Notes: generated by a model from the letters alone, not told the origin. A stretch of DNA of 42,274 nucleotides from Sphingomonas sp. ERG5 (GCF_000803065.1 NZ_JSXI01000082.1:1-42274); one strand, 5' to 3'; counted from the first letter of the stretch, positions 23,769-32,440 are shown. Made by a program: numbers and translations.

Positions 23769-24548
23769 TTAATCGATATTGCTGAATCTGGCCGCACGCT
23801 GGCCAAGCAGGGTCACTTCGACCCGGCGATTCTGGCGCATGCCGGCTGGGGTGGCGTTGGTCGCGACCGGATCGGCCTCGCCATGTCCGACCACCGAGAA
23901 GCGAGCACGCGTCACGCCCATGTCGTCGAACGCGGCGCGCACGCTGTCGGCGCGACGCTCCGACAAGTCCTGGTTATGCGCATCGGTGCCGCGCGAATCG
24001 GTATAGCCGTCGATCGCGACGCGCACGCCGCGTTCCGAGCGGAGATAATCGGCAAGCGGTCGCAATTTGTCGATCGCGCCCGGGCGCAGCACCGCGCTGT
24101 CGGTCTTGAACAGCACGTCTTCCTGCAATCGCAGCGTCGCGCCGCGCGCGGTCTGGCGGAATCCGTAGCCGCGCATCGCGCCACGGTCCCAATGGCCGCG
24201 CTCCTCGATCACCACGACATGGTCGCGGCGATCCCAGTCGAACCGGTCGCGGCGTGGGCCGGCGACGCTGGCAAAGGCGCGGTTGGCGGCCTCGGCTTCG
24301 CGCGGATTGACGCGGCCATCGCGATTGAAATCGAAATTGCGCATGACAAAGGCGCGACCGCGATTGGTCCCGCGCAGTTCGGGATAGAGGATCGGCACGC
24401 CGGCGCCGATCAGGCGGTATTCGCGGTCGCCATGACGCCCGCCGCCCCAATCCCAGCGGTCCTGGGCGAAAGCAGGGCTGGCGCCGGCAATCAGCGCGAC
24501 GGCTGCAGCGGCGATGGTGATTATCGGCTTGTTCAACTTGGTCATCAT
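23769..24548 (-). CDS. OmpA-family protein with an EF-hand calcium loop
   Basis: A 259-residue envelope protein. The signal peptide spans residues 1-28 (AGASPAFA end). An Arg/Asp/Gly-rich segment follows, with a complete 12-residue EF-hand loop at 73-84 (D73, N75, D77, G78, V80, E84). A C-terminal OmpA/MotB-type peptidoglycan-binding domain spans about 145-247 (VLFKTDSAVLRPGAIDKLRPLADYL, IDGYTDSRGTDAHNQDLSERRADSV, VVGHGEADPVATN, RQNRRVEV). There is no N-terminal beta-barrel, so it is periplasmic or attached by another partner. AGGAG lies just upstream of the double ATG. It is probably in one unit with recF upstream and the coiled-coil gene downstream. Confidence 0.88.
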   Translation of the reverse strand: MMTKLNKPIITIAAAAVALIAGASPAFAQDRWDWGGGRHGDREYRLIGAGVPILYPELRGTNRGRAFVMRNFDFNRDGRVNPREAEAANRAFASVAGPRRDRFDWDRRDHVVVIEERGHWDRGAMRGYGFRQTARGATLRLQEDVLFKTDSAVLRPGAIDKLRPLADYLRSERGVRVAIDGYTDSRGTDAHNQDLSERRADSVRAAFDDMGVTRARFSVVGHGEADPVATNATPAGMRQNRRVEVTLLGQRAARFSNID

Positions 24549-24628
24549 TCGTCTCCTGGCCCCCGCCGATGCGGCTCAGATGGCAGGAGGCGCTTGAACG
24601 GCGCGTGAGTTGCGCCGAAAGGCTGGGT

Positions 24629-25699
24629 TCAGCGAGCGTCGCCGCCCAGCGTCATGCGAAACGCGTCGGGACCGAGCGCGGCGAACAGCGCATCTTCGGT
24701 CCCCGTCATCCACACCTGTCCCGTGCCCGTGAGGCGCTCGAACAGCGCGGCACGGCGCACCGGATCGAGATGCGCCGCGACTTCGTCGAGCAGCAGGATC
24801 GGCGCAAGCCCGGTGCGCGCGGCAACGAGATCGGCATGCGCGAGGATCAGGCCAAGCAGCAGCGCCTTTTGCTCGCCGGTCGAACAAAGCGCGGCGGCCT
24901 GGCCTTTGCCGAGATGCGTGACGGCAAGGTCGGTGCGGTGCGGGCCGGCAAGGGCGCGCGCGGCGGCGGCGTCACGGGCGCGTCCACGGGCGAGATCGAC
25001 GGCAAGCGTGTCCCCGCCGCCGGTCCAGCCCTCCAGCGCGAGCCCCGCGCGCGCAAAGGGACCCTCGGGCTGATCGGCCAGCGTGATGCCAAGCAAAGCG
25101 ACGGTGTCGCGCCGCGCCAGATCGATCGCTGCGCCATGCTCGGCCATCTGTGCTTCGAGCGCGCTCAGCCAATCGGGATCGGGCGGGCTTTCCTCGGCGA
25201 GCAGTCGGTTGCGCGCGCGCATCGCCGCTTCGTAGCGGTTGCTGTGCACTGCATGGCCGGCGTTGAGTGCGAGGGTCAACCGGTCGAGAAAGCGGCGGCG
25301 CTCGCTCGCCGGTTCGACGAACAGGCGATCCATCGCCGGGGTCAGCCACAGGATCGCAAGCCACTCCGACAGCGCCGTCGCGGCAGTAGGGGCGCCCTGG
25401 ACACGAACGATGCGGCGCTCGGGGGCGGCGGGCTGAGTGCCGGTCGCAATCTGGATGTCGCCGTCACCGGCAGAACGGAGATCGGCGGCAACGCCGAAGC
25501 CGCCGGGTCCGCCCTGTCGCGCCATTTCACCCAGCGGCGCGCGGCGCAGCCCGCGACCCGGGGCGAGCAGCGATACCGCTTCGAGCACATTGGTCTTGCC
25601 CGCGCCATTCTCGCCGGTCAGCACGACGAAGCCCGGCCCTGGCGCGATCACGGTATCGGCATGGTTGCGAAAATCGGTCAGGACGAGGCGAGCGAGCAT
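24629..25699 (-). CDS. recF: DNA replication/repair protein RecF
   Basis: A 356-residue SMC-like ATPase that loads RecA at gapped DNA with RecO and RecR. It begins MLARLVLTDFRNHADTVIAPGPGFVVLTGENGAGKTN, with the Walker A spanning 29-36. The ABC signature is STGEQKALLLGLILAHA and the Walker B is PILLLDEVAAHLD near 300-312. I start it at the ATG at 25697-25699; the longer open frame upstream lacks the family. In many bacteria recF sits between dnaN and gyrB; here gyrB is separated from it by two envelope genes and dnaN lies about 7 kb away. Confidence 0.95.
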   Translation of the reverse strand: MLARLVLTDFRNHADTVIAPGPGFVVLTGENGAGKTNVLEAVSLLAPGRGLRRAPLGEMARQGGPGGFGVAADLRSAGDGDIQIATGTQPAAPERRIVRVQGAPTAATALSEWLAILWLTPAMDRLFVEPASERRRFLDRLTLALNAGHAVHSNRYEAAMRARNRLLAEESPPDPDWLSALEAQMAEHGAAIDLARRDTVALLGITLADQPEGPFARAGLALEGWTGGGDTLAVDLARGRARDAAAARALAGPHRTDLAVTHLGKGQAAALCSTGEQKALLLGLILAHADLVAARTGLAPILLLDEVAAHLDPVRRAALFERLTGTGQVWMTGTEDALFAALGPDAFRMTLGGDAR

Positions 25700-25843
25700 G
25701 ATCGCCCAATGCCTTAGCGCGAAACGCAATCGTCGGTTGCGATTTTCGCAAGCGGACCGATGGAACGAAAACCCGCGTCGATCGCTCCGGCGGCATCGCG
25801 CGGGAATCGCGATCTGTCTTCCCTGAAACAGCTGGAGATTTTC

Positions 25844-26410
25844 ATGCGCCTGCCGCTCATCCCGCCCGCCGATCTGACCGATGCCCAAAAGCCGCTTTAC
25901 GAAGATATGAAGGCGGGAATTGCGTCCAACTTCAATGATTTCAAGACCGTGGATTCAGATGGTGCGCTGATCGGCCCGTGGAATCCGTGGCTGCACGAAC
26001 CGGTGATCGGCAAGGCGGTATGGGATCTGACCAAGGCGATGTCGATGCAGGCGACCCTGCCCGACACAGCGCGACAGGTCGCGATCCTGGTCACTGGTGC
26101 GCATTTCGATGCGGCCTATGAGATTTATGCGCATATCGCCGTCGCCGAGCGCGAAAAGATGCCGGCCAGGCGCCTTTCAGAACTCTGCGCCAACATCAAG
26201 CCGGTCGATCTCAGCGATACTGAAAGCGTCGCCTATGATGTGGCATTCGCGCTGGTCAATGGCGGGGTATTGCCCGAGCCATGCTATCGGCTTGCCGTCG
26301 ATACTTTCGGCCAGCACGGCGCCAACGAACTGATTTATCTCGTCGGCCTTTACGCGCTGGTGTCGATGACGCTCAACGGCTTCAACGTGCCGGTGCCCGA
26401 GCGCGATTGA
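25844..26410 (+). CDS. Carboxymuconolactone decarboxylase/AhpD-like protein
   Basis: A 188-residue all-helical protein of the AhpD/CMD superfamily. It has MRLPLIPPADLTDAQKPLYEDMKAGI, GPWNPWLHEPVIGKAVWDLTKAM, then TARQVAILVTGAHFDAAYEIYAHIAVAE, where CMD members have the helix bearing the active residues, and a final LIYLVGLYALVSMTLNGF. The AhpD CxxC pair is not present, so it is a CMD-like member rather than a peroxidase partner. Substrate unknown. GGAG precedes the ATG at 25844. It is transcribed divergently from recF and ends in a stop codon that forms part of a palindromic element. Confidence 0.85.
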   Translation: MRLPLIPPADLTDAQKPLYEDMKAGIASNFNDFKTVDSDGALIGPWNPWLHEPVIGKAVWDLTKAMSMQATLPDTARQVAILVTGAHFDAAYEIYAHIAVAEREKMPARRLSELCANIKPVDLSDTESVAYDVAFALVNGGVLPEPCYRLAVDTFGQHGANELIYLVGLYALVSMTLNGFNVPVPERD

Positions 26411-26569
26411 GAGTTTGTTTGAAAATTCGCGAAAGAGCGAATTTTAGAGGCGGTGCCAGCCCGCTCCCCCTCCCGGCCACCCATTCAGGATACGCTGTGG
26501 GTGGCCGGGAGGGGGAGCGGGCTGGCACCGCCAAATGCGCCTTCAGCGCATTTTCAAACAGACTCTGAG
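26408..26569. repeat. Family A palindromic intergenic element with 34-bp perfect stem
   Basis: A left outer module TGAGAGTTTGTTTGAAAATT begins with the TGA stop (26408-26410) of the AhpD-like gene and is followed by a small hairpin. The inner arms 26449-26482 and 26499-26532 are perfect 34-bp inverted repeats around a 16-base loop (ATTCAGGATACGCTGT). A second small hairpin, AATGCGC/GCGCATT, and TTTTCAAACAGACTCT complete the unit. The outer modules are near inverted repeats of each other. It lies between the AhpD-like gene and the convergent COQ4-family gene and may act as a bidirectional terminator or a non-autonomous mobile element. Confidence 0.88.
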
Positions 26570-26574
26570 CAGAG

Positions 26575-26614
26575 TTTGTCCGGGAAGCCGTGAGAGGGCG
26601 ACTTCCCGGACAAG
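26575..26614 (-). terminator. Strong hairpin at the 3' end of the COQ4-family gene
   Basis: TTTGTCCGGGAAG (26575-26587) and CTTCCCGGACAAG (26602-26614) form a 12-13 bp stem over a 14-base loop, 4 bp after the COQ4-family stop codon (26618-26620). The stem is GC-rich and no T-run follows, so it is a candidate terminator or mRNA 3' stabiliser. Confidence 0.5.
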
Positions 26615-26617
26615 TCG

Positions 26618-27412
26618 TCAGGCGGCGATCCGCTCCGGCTCGGCGACTGGCTTGCCGGTCTTCGGCGCGCTGAGATAGGAGGCCATCTCGGCGCCAAGTT
26701 CGCGTTGCGCGCGCAGATATGCGGTCGGCGTCACGATGTTGAGCCGCGCCCGCGCCGCATCGATCGGCTCGTGCAGCAGCTTGAGATAATCCTCGCCGGA
26801 AATCCATTTCGCCTTGCGGCCATTGCGATAGCCTTCCCACACGGCCTTGGCGAACAGCGTATTGCCGGTCACCTTGAGGCTCTTGAGTGCGGCGGCGCCA
26901 CCGATGAACGCCCAGCCGAGCCCGCCGACCTGGGCATAGGAAAAGGCCACCAGCGCGGCTTCACCCAGGCTTTCATCGGCCTGATAGCCGGTCAGGACGT
27001 GCCAGATGTCGTGCGTATCGCGCACCCGCCGCCCGAACCAGGCATAGGGGTGCGGCATATCCTCTTCGCGGTTGATCTTGCTGATCTCGGCCAGGCCATC
27101 GGCCGAATAGCCAGTGGTCTCGAGGAAATGGCGATAGGCAGCGCCGACCGTGCCCGGTGCGAAGCTCGCGACGAACGCCTGGTCGGTGAAACGCTGCGCC
27201 AGTTCGATCCGCTCATAGGCCATCCGGCCACCCTCTTCGGTGGCGATGAAGCGCGCATAGTTCATCGGCGCATTGCCGACGTTCAGCGCGCGCATAATGC
27301 GGAAAACCTGAGTGGTGTCGTCTCCATTGGAAAGCAGCTTGCGGATTGCGTCGAACGCGGTCCGCCAGTCGCGGCGACCGGTCGTGCCGGGGAAGGGAGG
27401 AAGTTTTGCCAT
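26618..27412 (-). CDS. COQ4 family ubiquinone-biosynthesis protein
   Basis: A 264-residue helical protein of the COQ4 family, which supports ubiquinone synthesis, in recent work acting on the benzoquinone C1 position. The metal motif HDIWHVLTGY is visible (H134, D135, H138), followed by a glutamate around 147-151, giving the HDxxH-x(10-12)-E pattern. The rest has WRTAFDAIRKLLSNGDDTTQVFRIMRALN and the conserved GWAFIGGAAALKSLK. The ATG at 27410-27412 is preferred to a start seven codons upstream because that one would lie in the operator. It is cytosolic or membrane-peripheral. A consensus-like promoter and palindromic operator lie immediately upstream. Confidence 0.87.
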   Translation of the reverse strand: MAKLPPFPGTTGRRDWRTAFDAIRKLLSNGDDTTQVFRIMRALNVGNAPMNYARFIATEEGGRMAYERIELAQRFTDQAFVASFAPGTVGAAYRHFLETTGYSADGLAEISKINREEDMPHPYAWFGRRVRDTHDIWHVLTGYQADESLGEAALVAFSYAQVGGLGWAFIGGAAALKSLKVTGNTLFAKAVWEGYRNGRKAKWISGEDYLKLLHEPIDAARARLNIVTPTAYLRAQRELGAEMASYLSAPKTGKPVAEPERIAA

Positions 27413-27422
27413 CGATTCGATC

Positions 27423-27467
27423 CTTACTGACAAGAGTGTTAGTAAGATCTGCCACTGCGACTGTCAA
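27423..27467 (-). promoter_or_regulatory. Promoter with operator palindrome for the COQ4-family gene
   Basis: On the minus strand TTGACA (27467-27462) is followed after exactly 17 bases by TACTAA (27444-27439), a good -35 and a moderate -10. The -10 lies inside a near-perfect inverted repeat, CTTACTGACA and TGTTAGTAAG on the plus strand (27423-27432, 27437-27446; one mismatch, 4-base spacer). The repeat ends 11 bp from the ATG. Arm length and position suit a TetR- or MarR-type repressor; none is encoded nearby. Confidence 0.55.
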
Positions 27468-27540
27468 GGGCCGGTCTGACGGGCCAAGCCTAGTCAGGAG
27501 CCGGAAAAAATGTACGGGTGGTCAAATCACCACCGGTCCC

Positions 27541-29028
27541 ATGCTGGAAATCACGCTGCTGCCCTCCAACTCCCGCGTCACGCGACTCTCTCATCTCGCA
27601 GTTTTGGCACTGGCCGCGTTCGTGCTCGCCGATTTGTCGTTCCGGCTGCGTCCGACCGGCTATTTCGGCGGCTCGTCGGACGAACAGCGTTATCTCGAGA
27701 CGGCGTTGCAATGGATCATCCACGGCCCGCATGCCGGGACCACGCATTGGTCGTTGCGCCATCCGCTGATCATCGCGATCGTCGCATCGTTCCGCCACTA
27801 CGGCATCACGATGGACGCGCTGCAACTGGTGCCCCGGCTGTTTGGCGATTTGCTGTTTGCCGTCACGACCGTGTTCGTCACGCGCGTCGCGGGTTTGCGC
27901 AGCGCGCTGATCTGGCTGGCCATTGCGCTCACCATGCCCGTGTTTCACATCGCCGCGACCAATGCCGGGCCGGAGATCGTCGAACTGGCGTTCGGGGCGA
28001 TCTCGCTATGGGCCTTCTGGGAAGGGCGTGACGGCGGGCGCCGTGGTGTCGCGCTGATGTCGCTGTCCGGCGCGGCGCTCGCGCTGGCGCTGCTGACGCG
28101 CGAGACGTCCGCCTGCCTGTTGCTCGTCTATGGCTATGCCTGGCTGCGCGGCCATGCGCGGCGGTCGACGATTCTCGCCTTCGCGCTCGGCTTCGTGCCG
28201 GTGATCGCCATCGATACGGTGTGGTTATGGGCACTGACCGGTAAGCCGTTCTACCGTTTGATGGTCGATCAGTCGCACACCGGCATTTACAGCGCGCATC
28301 TGATCGGCGGCATCTATCACGGGCGCAGCTATCTCAATCTGGATCTCGCGTCGCGCTGGGTGCCGGTCGGGCCAGTGGTGATCCATTGGACGATTGATCC
28401 GATCCTTAACTTTCTGGCGGCGCCCACATTCGCTCTGGTGTTCCTTGCCTGGCTGGTGCTGTGGTGGGCGCGGTCGACCCGCCCGTTGCCGAATACGCTG
28501 GCGGCGCGCGCCGCGCCCTGGCTGTTCGGCATTGCGCTCGCTTGTTACGTCACGGTCACCTGGCTGCTGACGATCCGGCCGCAACCGCGCTATTATCTGT
28601 TCGCCGTCTATGCCGCGACACTGGCGGTGGCCCTGATCGCCGGGCAGCCGATGGAGGAGCGCAAGGCGCGACTTATTCGGCGCATCATGCTCGCGCTGGG
28701 CATTTTTACCGGCACGCTGACCATCCTGCTGTCACCCTATCGTCCGCAGGACGCGGAACTGATTTTGCCCTGGTTGAAGCAGCATCCTGATATCGTGCTG
28801 CACATCGCGCGCGAGGACGCCAAGCGGATGGCGTTTCCCGCCATTCTGGCCGGCCGTCAGGCGCAGATCAGTGGCGCTCCGACGCCGATCGGCGCATTGC
28901 AGGTTCGCTTCATCGTCAAGCCGCCCGGGCCCGGACAATGGCGGCAGGTTACGGTGCTGCAGGGGCCATGGCTGTTTCCCTATATCAATCCGCCGCGCCG
29001 ATTGGTCATCGAACGCCGAATCGGCTGA
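27541..29028 (+). CDS. GT39-like integral membrane glycosyltransferase
   Basis: A 495-residue multi-spanning membrane protein of the dolichyl-phosphate-mannose mannosyltransferase/ArnT superfamily (GT-C fold). The first periplasmic loop has YFGGSSDEQRYLETALQWI, carrying the acidic pair (D-E) used for donor binding or catalysis in GT-C enzymes. THWSLRHPLIIAIVASFRHYG follows, then about ten hydrophobic segments to roughly residue 400 and a soluble C-terminal domain. The sugar and acceptor cannot be inferred. The start at ATG 27541 lacks a strong ribosome-binding site. It is convergent with two other GT39-like genes. Confidence 0.8.
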   Translation: MLEITLLPSNSRVTRLSHLAVLALAAFVLADLSFRLRPTGYFGGSSDEQRYLETALQWIIHGPHAGTTHWSLRHPLIIAIVASFRHYGITMDALQLVPRLFGDLLFAVTTVFVTRVAGLRSALIWLAIALTMPVFHIAATNAGPEIVELAFGAISLWAFWEGRDGGRRGVALMSLSGAALALALLTRETSACLLLVYGYAWLRGHARRSTILAFALGFVPVIAIDTVWLWALTGKPFYRLMVDQSHTGIYSAHLIGGIYHGRSYLNLDLASRWVPVGPVVIHWTIDPILNFLAAPTFALVFLAWLVLWWARSTRPLPNTLAARAAPWLFGIALACYVTVTWLLTIRPQPRYYLFAVYAATLAVALIAGQPMEERKARLIRRIMLALGIFTGTLTILLSPYRPQDAELILPWLKQHPDIVLHIAREDAKRMAFPAILAGRQAQISGAPTPIGALQVRFIVKPPGPGQWRQVTVLQGPWLFPYINPPRRLVIERRIG

Positions 29029-29176
29029 CGCGTCACCACCGCAACGGCATCAGCTCGTAACGTACCGGAGAGTGGACATTCCCGGCGCTGCCGCGTCGTC
29101 GGGATGGGCCTCGATCATGTTCTCGCGCAACGGGTCGGGAATGTCCGGCGGCGTGGCGCGGCTGCCGGCGTCGAAT

Positions 29177-30784
29177 TCAATGTCTGGCGCCTGTCGGATC
29201 ACTCCCGTCATCGCGCCGCTGATAAATCAGCCGGTACTTTGACCCGGTATGCCAGCGTCGCACCAGGCGGTAATCGCGATCGAGTACCGTCTTCATATAA
29301 GCCCAGGCATCCGGCTTCGCTTCGCTGAACGGAAATCCGTCATGCGTCACGACGAACTGGGGATGGCTCGCCATCACGCGCCTGAGTTCCTGCATCGGAT
29401 CGATGCCGAGCGTCTCCGCGTCGCGGGTTTCGCTCAGCAACGTGGTGAAGACGAAAGGTGTCGGCAAACAGCTTTGCGTCAGCTGATAGAATATCGGGTC
29501 GCCGTTGAAGACGAAGATGCAGCCCTTCATCCGCGATTTCATGAAATTGGCGGCGGCATAGGTCGGCTCGGCCGTGCCGCGATACCGGCGCGTGCGCGAA
29601 ATATCATGCCAGGCCAGCAAAATGCCGGCCAGCGCCACCAGCGCGGCGACGGGGATGACCAGCGTCCGGCGCGATCTCGGCCAGCGGATGGTGAAGAACC
29701 AGCGGGAATAGAAATGCGCGCCGGCTATGGCGAGCGGCAGGAGCAGCGGCAATGCGTAGTGGTTATGATAGGTGCCGAACCCAATCACTGCCGCCAGTGC
29801 GACGATCACCCAGCACGTCACGAAACGCTGGACATCCTGCGTGCCGTTTTCGTTGCGAGCCTTGCGGGCGTACAGACAGGCGGCGATCGCCGGGAGTGCC
29901 ATCGGCACCGTGCGGACGAGGATGCGCCGCACTCTCCGGCTCAGATCATCTCCCGTCGATGATACGCGCATGAACACCGATTGAAAATTGGCGAACATGA
30001 ACGCGTCGCTATCGCCATGCCACCAATACCATAGAAATGCGGTCCCGGTGGGGAGAAGCGCGAGCATGACCCATATGGCTGTGGCGCCGAGGACCAGGAC
30101 CGGCGGACATCCCTTGCGATAAGCGGTGATCATCAACGCGAGGCCGAAGAATATGCCTTCGAACACCACGGTATATTTGACTTGAATCGCGACGCCCAGG
30201 ATCGCCATGACGGCGCATCCTGTCGCGAAGGACCAGCGATCGAAGTGCGGGCGCTCAATCACGCGCACCACACCCAGCCCGGCGAGCGCGGTCAATGCGT
30301 TGTAGAATACCGGAGCCTGCCCGCCATCGCCGCCATTTGCGGACAGGAAGATCAAATAGATCAGGCCGGCGACGATGCCACCGGGCGCAGGCGCAATCCG
30401 CCCGGCGATGCGCGCAATCAGCCATGCCGTGCCGGCGGCGACTGCGGTGGCGAGTAATTGATAGGCGATCACGCCGTCTCCACCGAGCAGGCGCGCACCG
30501 CTGTAGATCAGGTACAAGCCAACCGGCTTGCGATCCCAGATATCGACGAATGGCACCGCCCCGTGCAGAATCCGGTCGCCCACCAGCAAATAGAATTGCT
30601 CGTCGAAATCGATCACCGGATTGCCGAATTGTATGGCGCGGATCGCCAGTGCCGCCAGCAGCAGCAGCATGCCGCCCCATAGGCCCGGTGACCCCATAGC
30701 CGCCTCGGCCCGGCGGAGCGCGTCCTTCATTGGTCGATTCGCCACCAGGAACTCGTCAACGGGCACCCCATCCCTCACGCTCAT
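29177..30784 (-). CDS. GT39-like membrane glycosyltransferase, second tandem copy
   Basis: A 535-residue GT-C-type multi-spanning protein with the loop IDFDEQFYLLVGDRILHGAVPFVDIWDRKPVGLYLIYSGARLLGGDGVIAYQ, in which the acidic DE pair is intact. About ten hydrophobic segments are followed by a periplasmic C-terminal domain with YRGTAEPTYAAANFMKSRMKG. It is a close paralogue of the neighbouring gene at 30853-32439, and the two lie 68 bp apart in the same direction. The start could also be the ATG 18 codons downstream. It probably transfers a lipid-linked sugar to a glycan or lipid acceptor on the periplasmic face. Confidence 0.82.
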   Translation of the reverse strand: MSVRDGVPVDEFLVANRPMKDALRRAEAAMGSPGLWGGMLLLLAALAIRAIQFGNPVIDFDEQFYLLVGDRILHGAVPFVDIWDRKPVGLYLIYSGARLLGGDGVIAYQLLATAVAAGTAWLIARIAGRIAPAPGGIVAGLIYLIFLSANGGDGGQAPVFYNALTALAGLGVVRVIERPHFDRWSFATGCAVMAILGVAIQVKYTVVFEGIFFGLALMITAYRKGCPPVLVLGATAIWVMLALLPTGTAFLWYWWHGDSDAFMFANFQSVFMRVSSTGDDLSRRVRRILVRTVPMALPAIAACLYARKARNENGTQDVQRFVTCWVIVALAAVIGFGTYHNHYALPLLLPLAIAGAHFYSRWFFTIRWPRSRRTLVIPVAALVALAGILLAWHDISRTRRYRGTAEPTYAAANFMKSRMKGCIFVFNGDPIFYQLTQSCLPTPFVFTTLLSETRDAETLGIDPMQELRRVMASHPQFVVTHDGFPFSEAKPDAWAYMKTVLDRDYRLVRRWHTGSKYRLIYQRRDDGSDPTGARH

Positions 30785-30852
30785 GCCTCATCCGATCCTG
30801 CGTCAATACTGACACGTCGCGCTCACCGCCTGGGTGGGCCGGTTTCCATCTG

Positions 30853-32439
30853 TCAATTCGTCGCGCCGCCGCGCGATTGCACGGCTGATTGGTCAACGAC
30901 CCCACGCCGTTCATAAACGACCCGCGTCTGCCGTCCCACTTGCCAGGTCGCAATGCGGCGATAATCGCGCCGCAACCTCTCCTGTAGAAAGGCCCAGGTG
31001 CGCATATTGGTCGTGACGATCGGTGCTGCGCTCGACACCACGATGCGTGGAGCGCGAGCCATGATGGCTTGAGTTTCCGCCAGCGTATCGATCCCGATCG
31101 CGCCATCCTCATGCATGTTGTTGAGATGGTCGGGAAAGGACCATCGCGACGGCAGGCAGGATCCGGTCAAGGAGTACAATGCCGGTTCGCCGTCATAAAC
31201 GTACAGGCAGCCGGCCAGCCGGGGGGCAATGGACGCGGCCATTTGCCGCACCTGCTGCCCGTTTCCGCGCCTGTATTGATTTTCGGCGATCGTGCTGAAG
31301 GTAAGGCCGGAGAAGAAGATCAGCAGGAAAGCAAGCGCAAGCGCGGGCCATGATTTCCTGCGCGAGGATTGCCCCGCCGGTCCAAGAAGCCGCGCGGCCC
31401 CGACGGCGAGGGGCGCGAGCATGGGGAGTGCATAATGATCGAAATAGGTGCCAAAGGCAGCGAAGGCGAGAATGGCGGTGATCAGCCAGCCGCGGACGAT
31501 GAGCAGCGGATTTGCCTCGACCACGCCTGGGCGGGAGCGCCAGCTTAAACCAATGACTGCCGCCGCCGCCAAGGGCAGGAGGCGAATGCTGATCTTCCAC
31601 ACTCGCTTGATGACATCGCCCGCCGGGTCACCCTGGCGCAGGAAAACCGAGGTGAAATTGGCAAAGACAAAGGCTTCGCCATGCCCCGCAACCGCATATG
31701 CGATCCACACCGCCAGGGTCGGCGTAACGGCAAGCGCGATCCAGCCAACGGCAAGCGGCAACAGCCGAAGCGGCGCGGTGCCGGCACGCCACGCGGCCCA
31801 GACCAGGATGAGCCCGAAATAGCCGCCCTCAAATAAGGCGGTGTATTTTATCTGGATGGCGACGCCCATCAACAGCATCGCCGCGGCGGCACAGATATGC
31901 GCGGAGCGGCTTATCATCCCGCGTTCGACCGCGCGGACGGTCGCAAGCGCCGCACATGCCACGAACAGATTGTAGAAAACCGGTGATTGTCCGGCATCGC
32001 CTCCGAACACGCCAAGCGCCGCGAGATAGACAAGACCCGCCCCCAGCGCACCGAACGGCGTTGCGATACGCAGCGCGATGCGACGGATGACCATCGCGGT
32101 GACGACCGCGAAAAGCGTCGCCACGATCTGATATTGGATAACCCCGTCGCCGCCGAGCGATCGGATCGCCGCATAGATCAGGAACAGGCCAATCGGCTTT
32201 CGGTCCCAGATGTCGAGATAGGGCACCGCGCCATGCCAGATCCGGTCGCCGACCAGCAGATAGAATTGGTCGTCGATCTGGACAACGGGATTGCCGAATT
32301 GCGGACTGCGCAGGGCAAGCGCAAACAGGAAAAAGACGATTGCCGCACCACCGGCTGAAACCGCCGGAGAAAGGGGCTGCCTTTGGAAAATGGTCGAGCA
32401 GAAACGCCTTATCGTCGCCAGCCGGGCATTGTGCACCAA
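30853..32439 (-). CDS. GT39-like membrane glycosyltransferase, first tandem copy
   Basis: A 528-residue paralogue of the next gene, with VQIDDQFYLLVGDRIWHGAVPYLDIWDRKPIGLFLIYAAIRSLGGDGVIQYQ. The expected Asp-Glu pair of the first loop is Asp-Asp here (DDQFY against DEQFY), a conservative change that could alter activity. About ten hydrophobic segments are followed by a C-terminal domain ending in a short polar tail. The start is TTG at 32437-32439, one base after the dnaN stop codon, which implies translational coupling to dnaN; a GTG codon follows immediately and may be the true start. Confidence 0.82.
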   Translation of the reverse strand: MVHNARLATIRRFCSTIFQRQPLSPAVSAGGAAIVFFLFALALRSPQFGNPVVQIDDQFYLLVGDRIWHGAVPYLDIWDRKPIGLFLIYAAIRSLGGDGVIQYQIVATLFAVVTAMVIRRIALRIATPFGALGAGLVYLAALGVFGGDAGQSPVFYNLFVACAALATVRAVERGMISRSAHICAAAAMLLMGVAIQIKYTALFEGGYFGLILVWAAWRAGTAPLRLLPLAVGWIALAVTPTLAVWIAYAVAGHGEAFVFANFTSVFLRQGDPAGDVIKRVWKISIRLLPLAAAAVIGLSWRSRPGVVEANPLLIVRGWLITAILAFAAFGTYFDHYALPMLAPLAVGAARLLGPAGQSSRRKSWPALALAFLLIFFSGLTFSTIAENQYRRGNGQQVRQMAASIAPRLAGCLYVYDGEPALYSLTGSCLPSRWSFPDHLNNMHEDGAIGIDTLAETQAIMARAPRIVVSSAAPIVTTNMRTWAFLQERLRRDYRRIATWQVGRQTRVVYERRGVVDQSAVQSRGGATN

Positions 32440-32440
32440 C

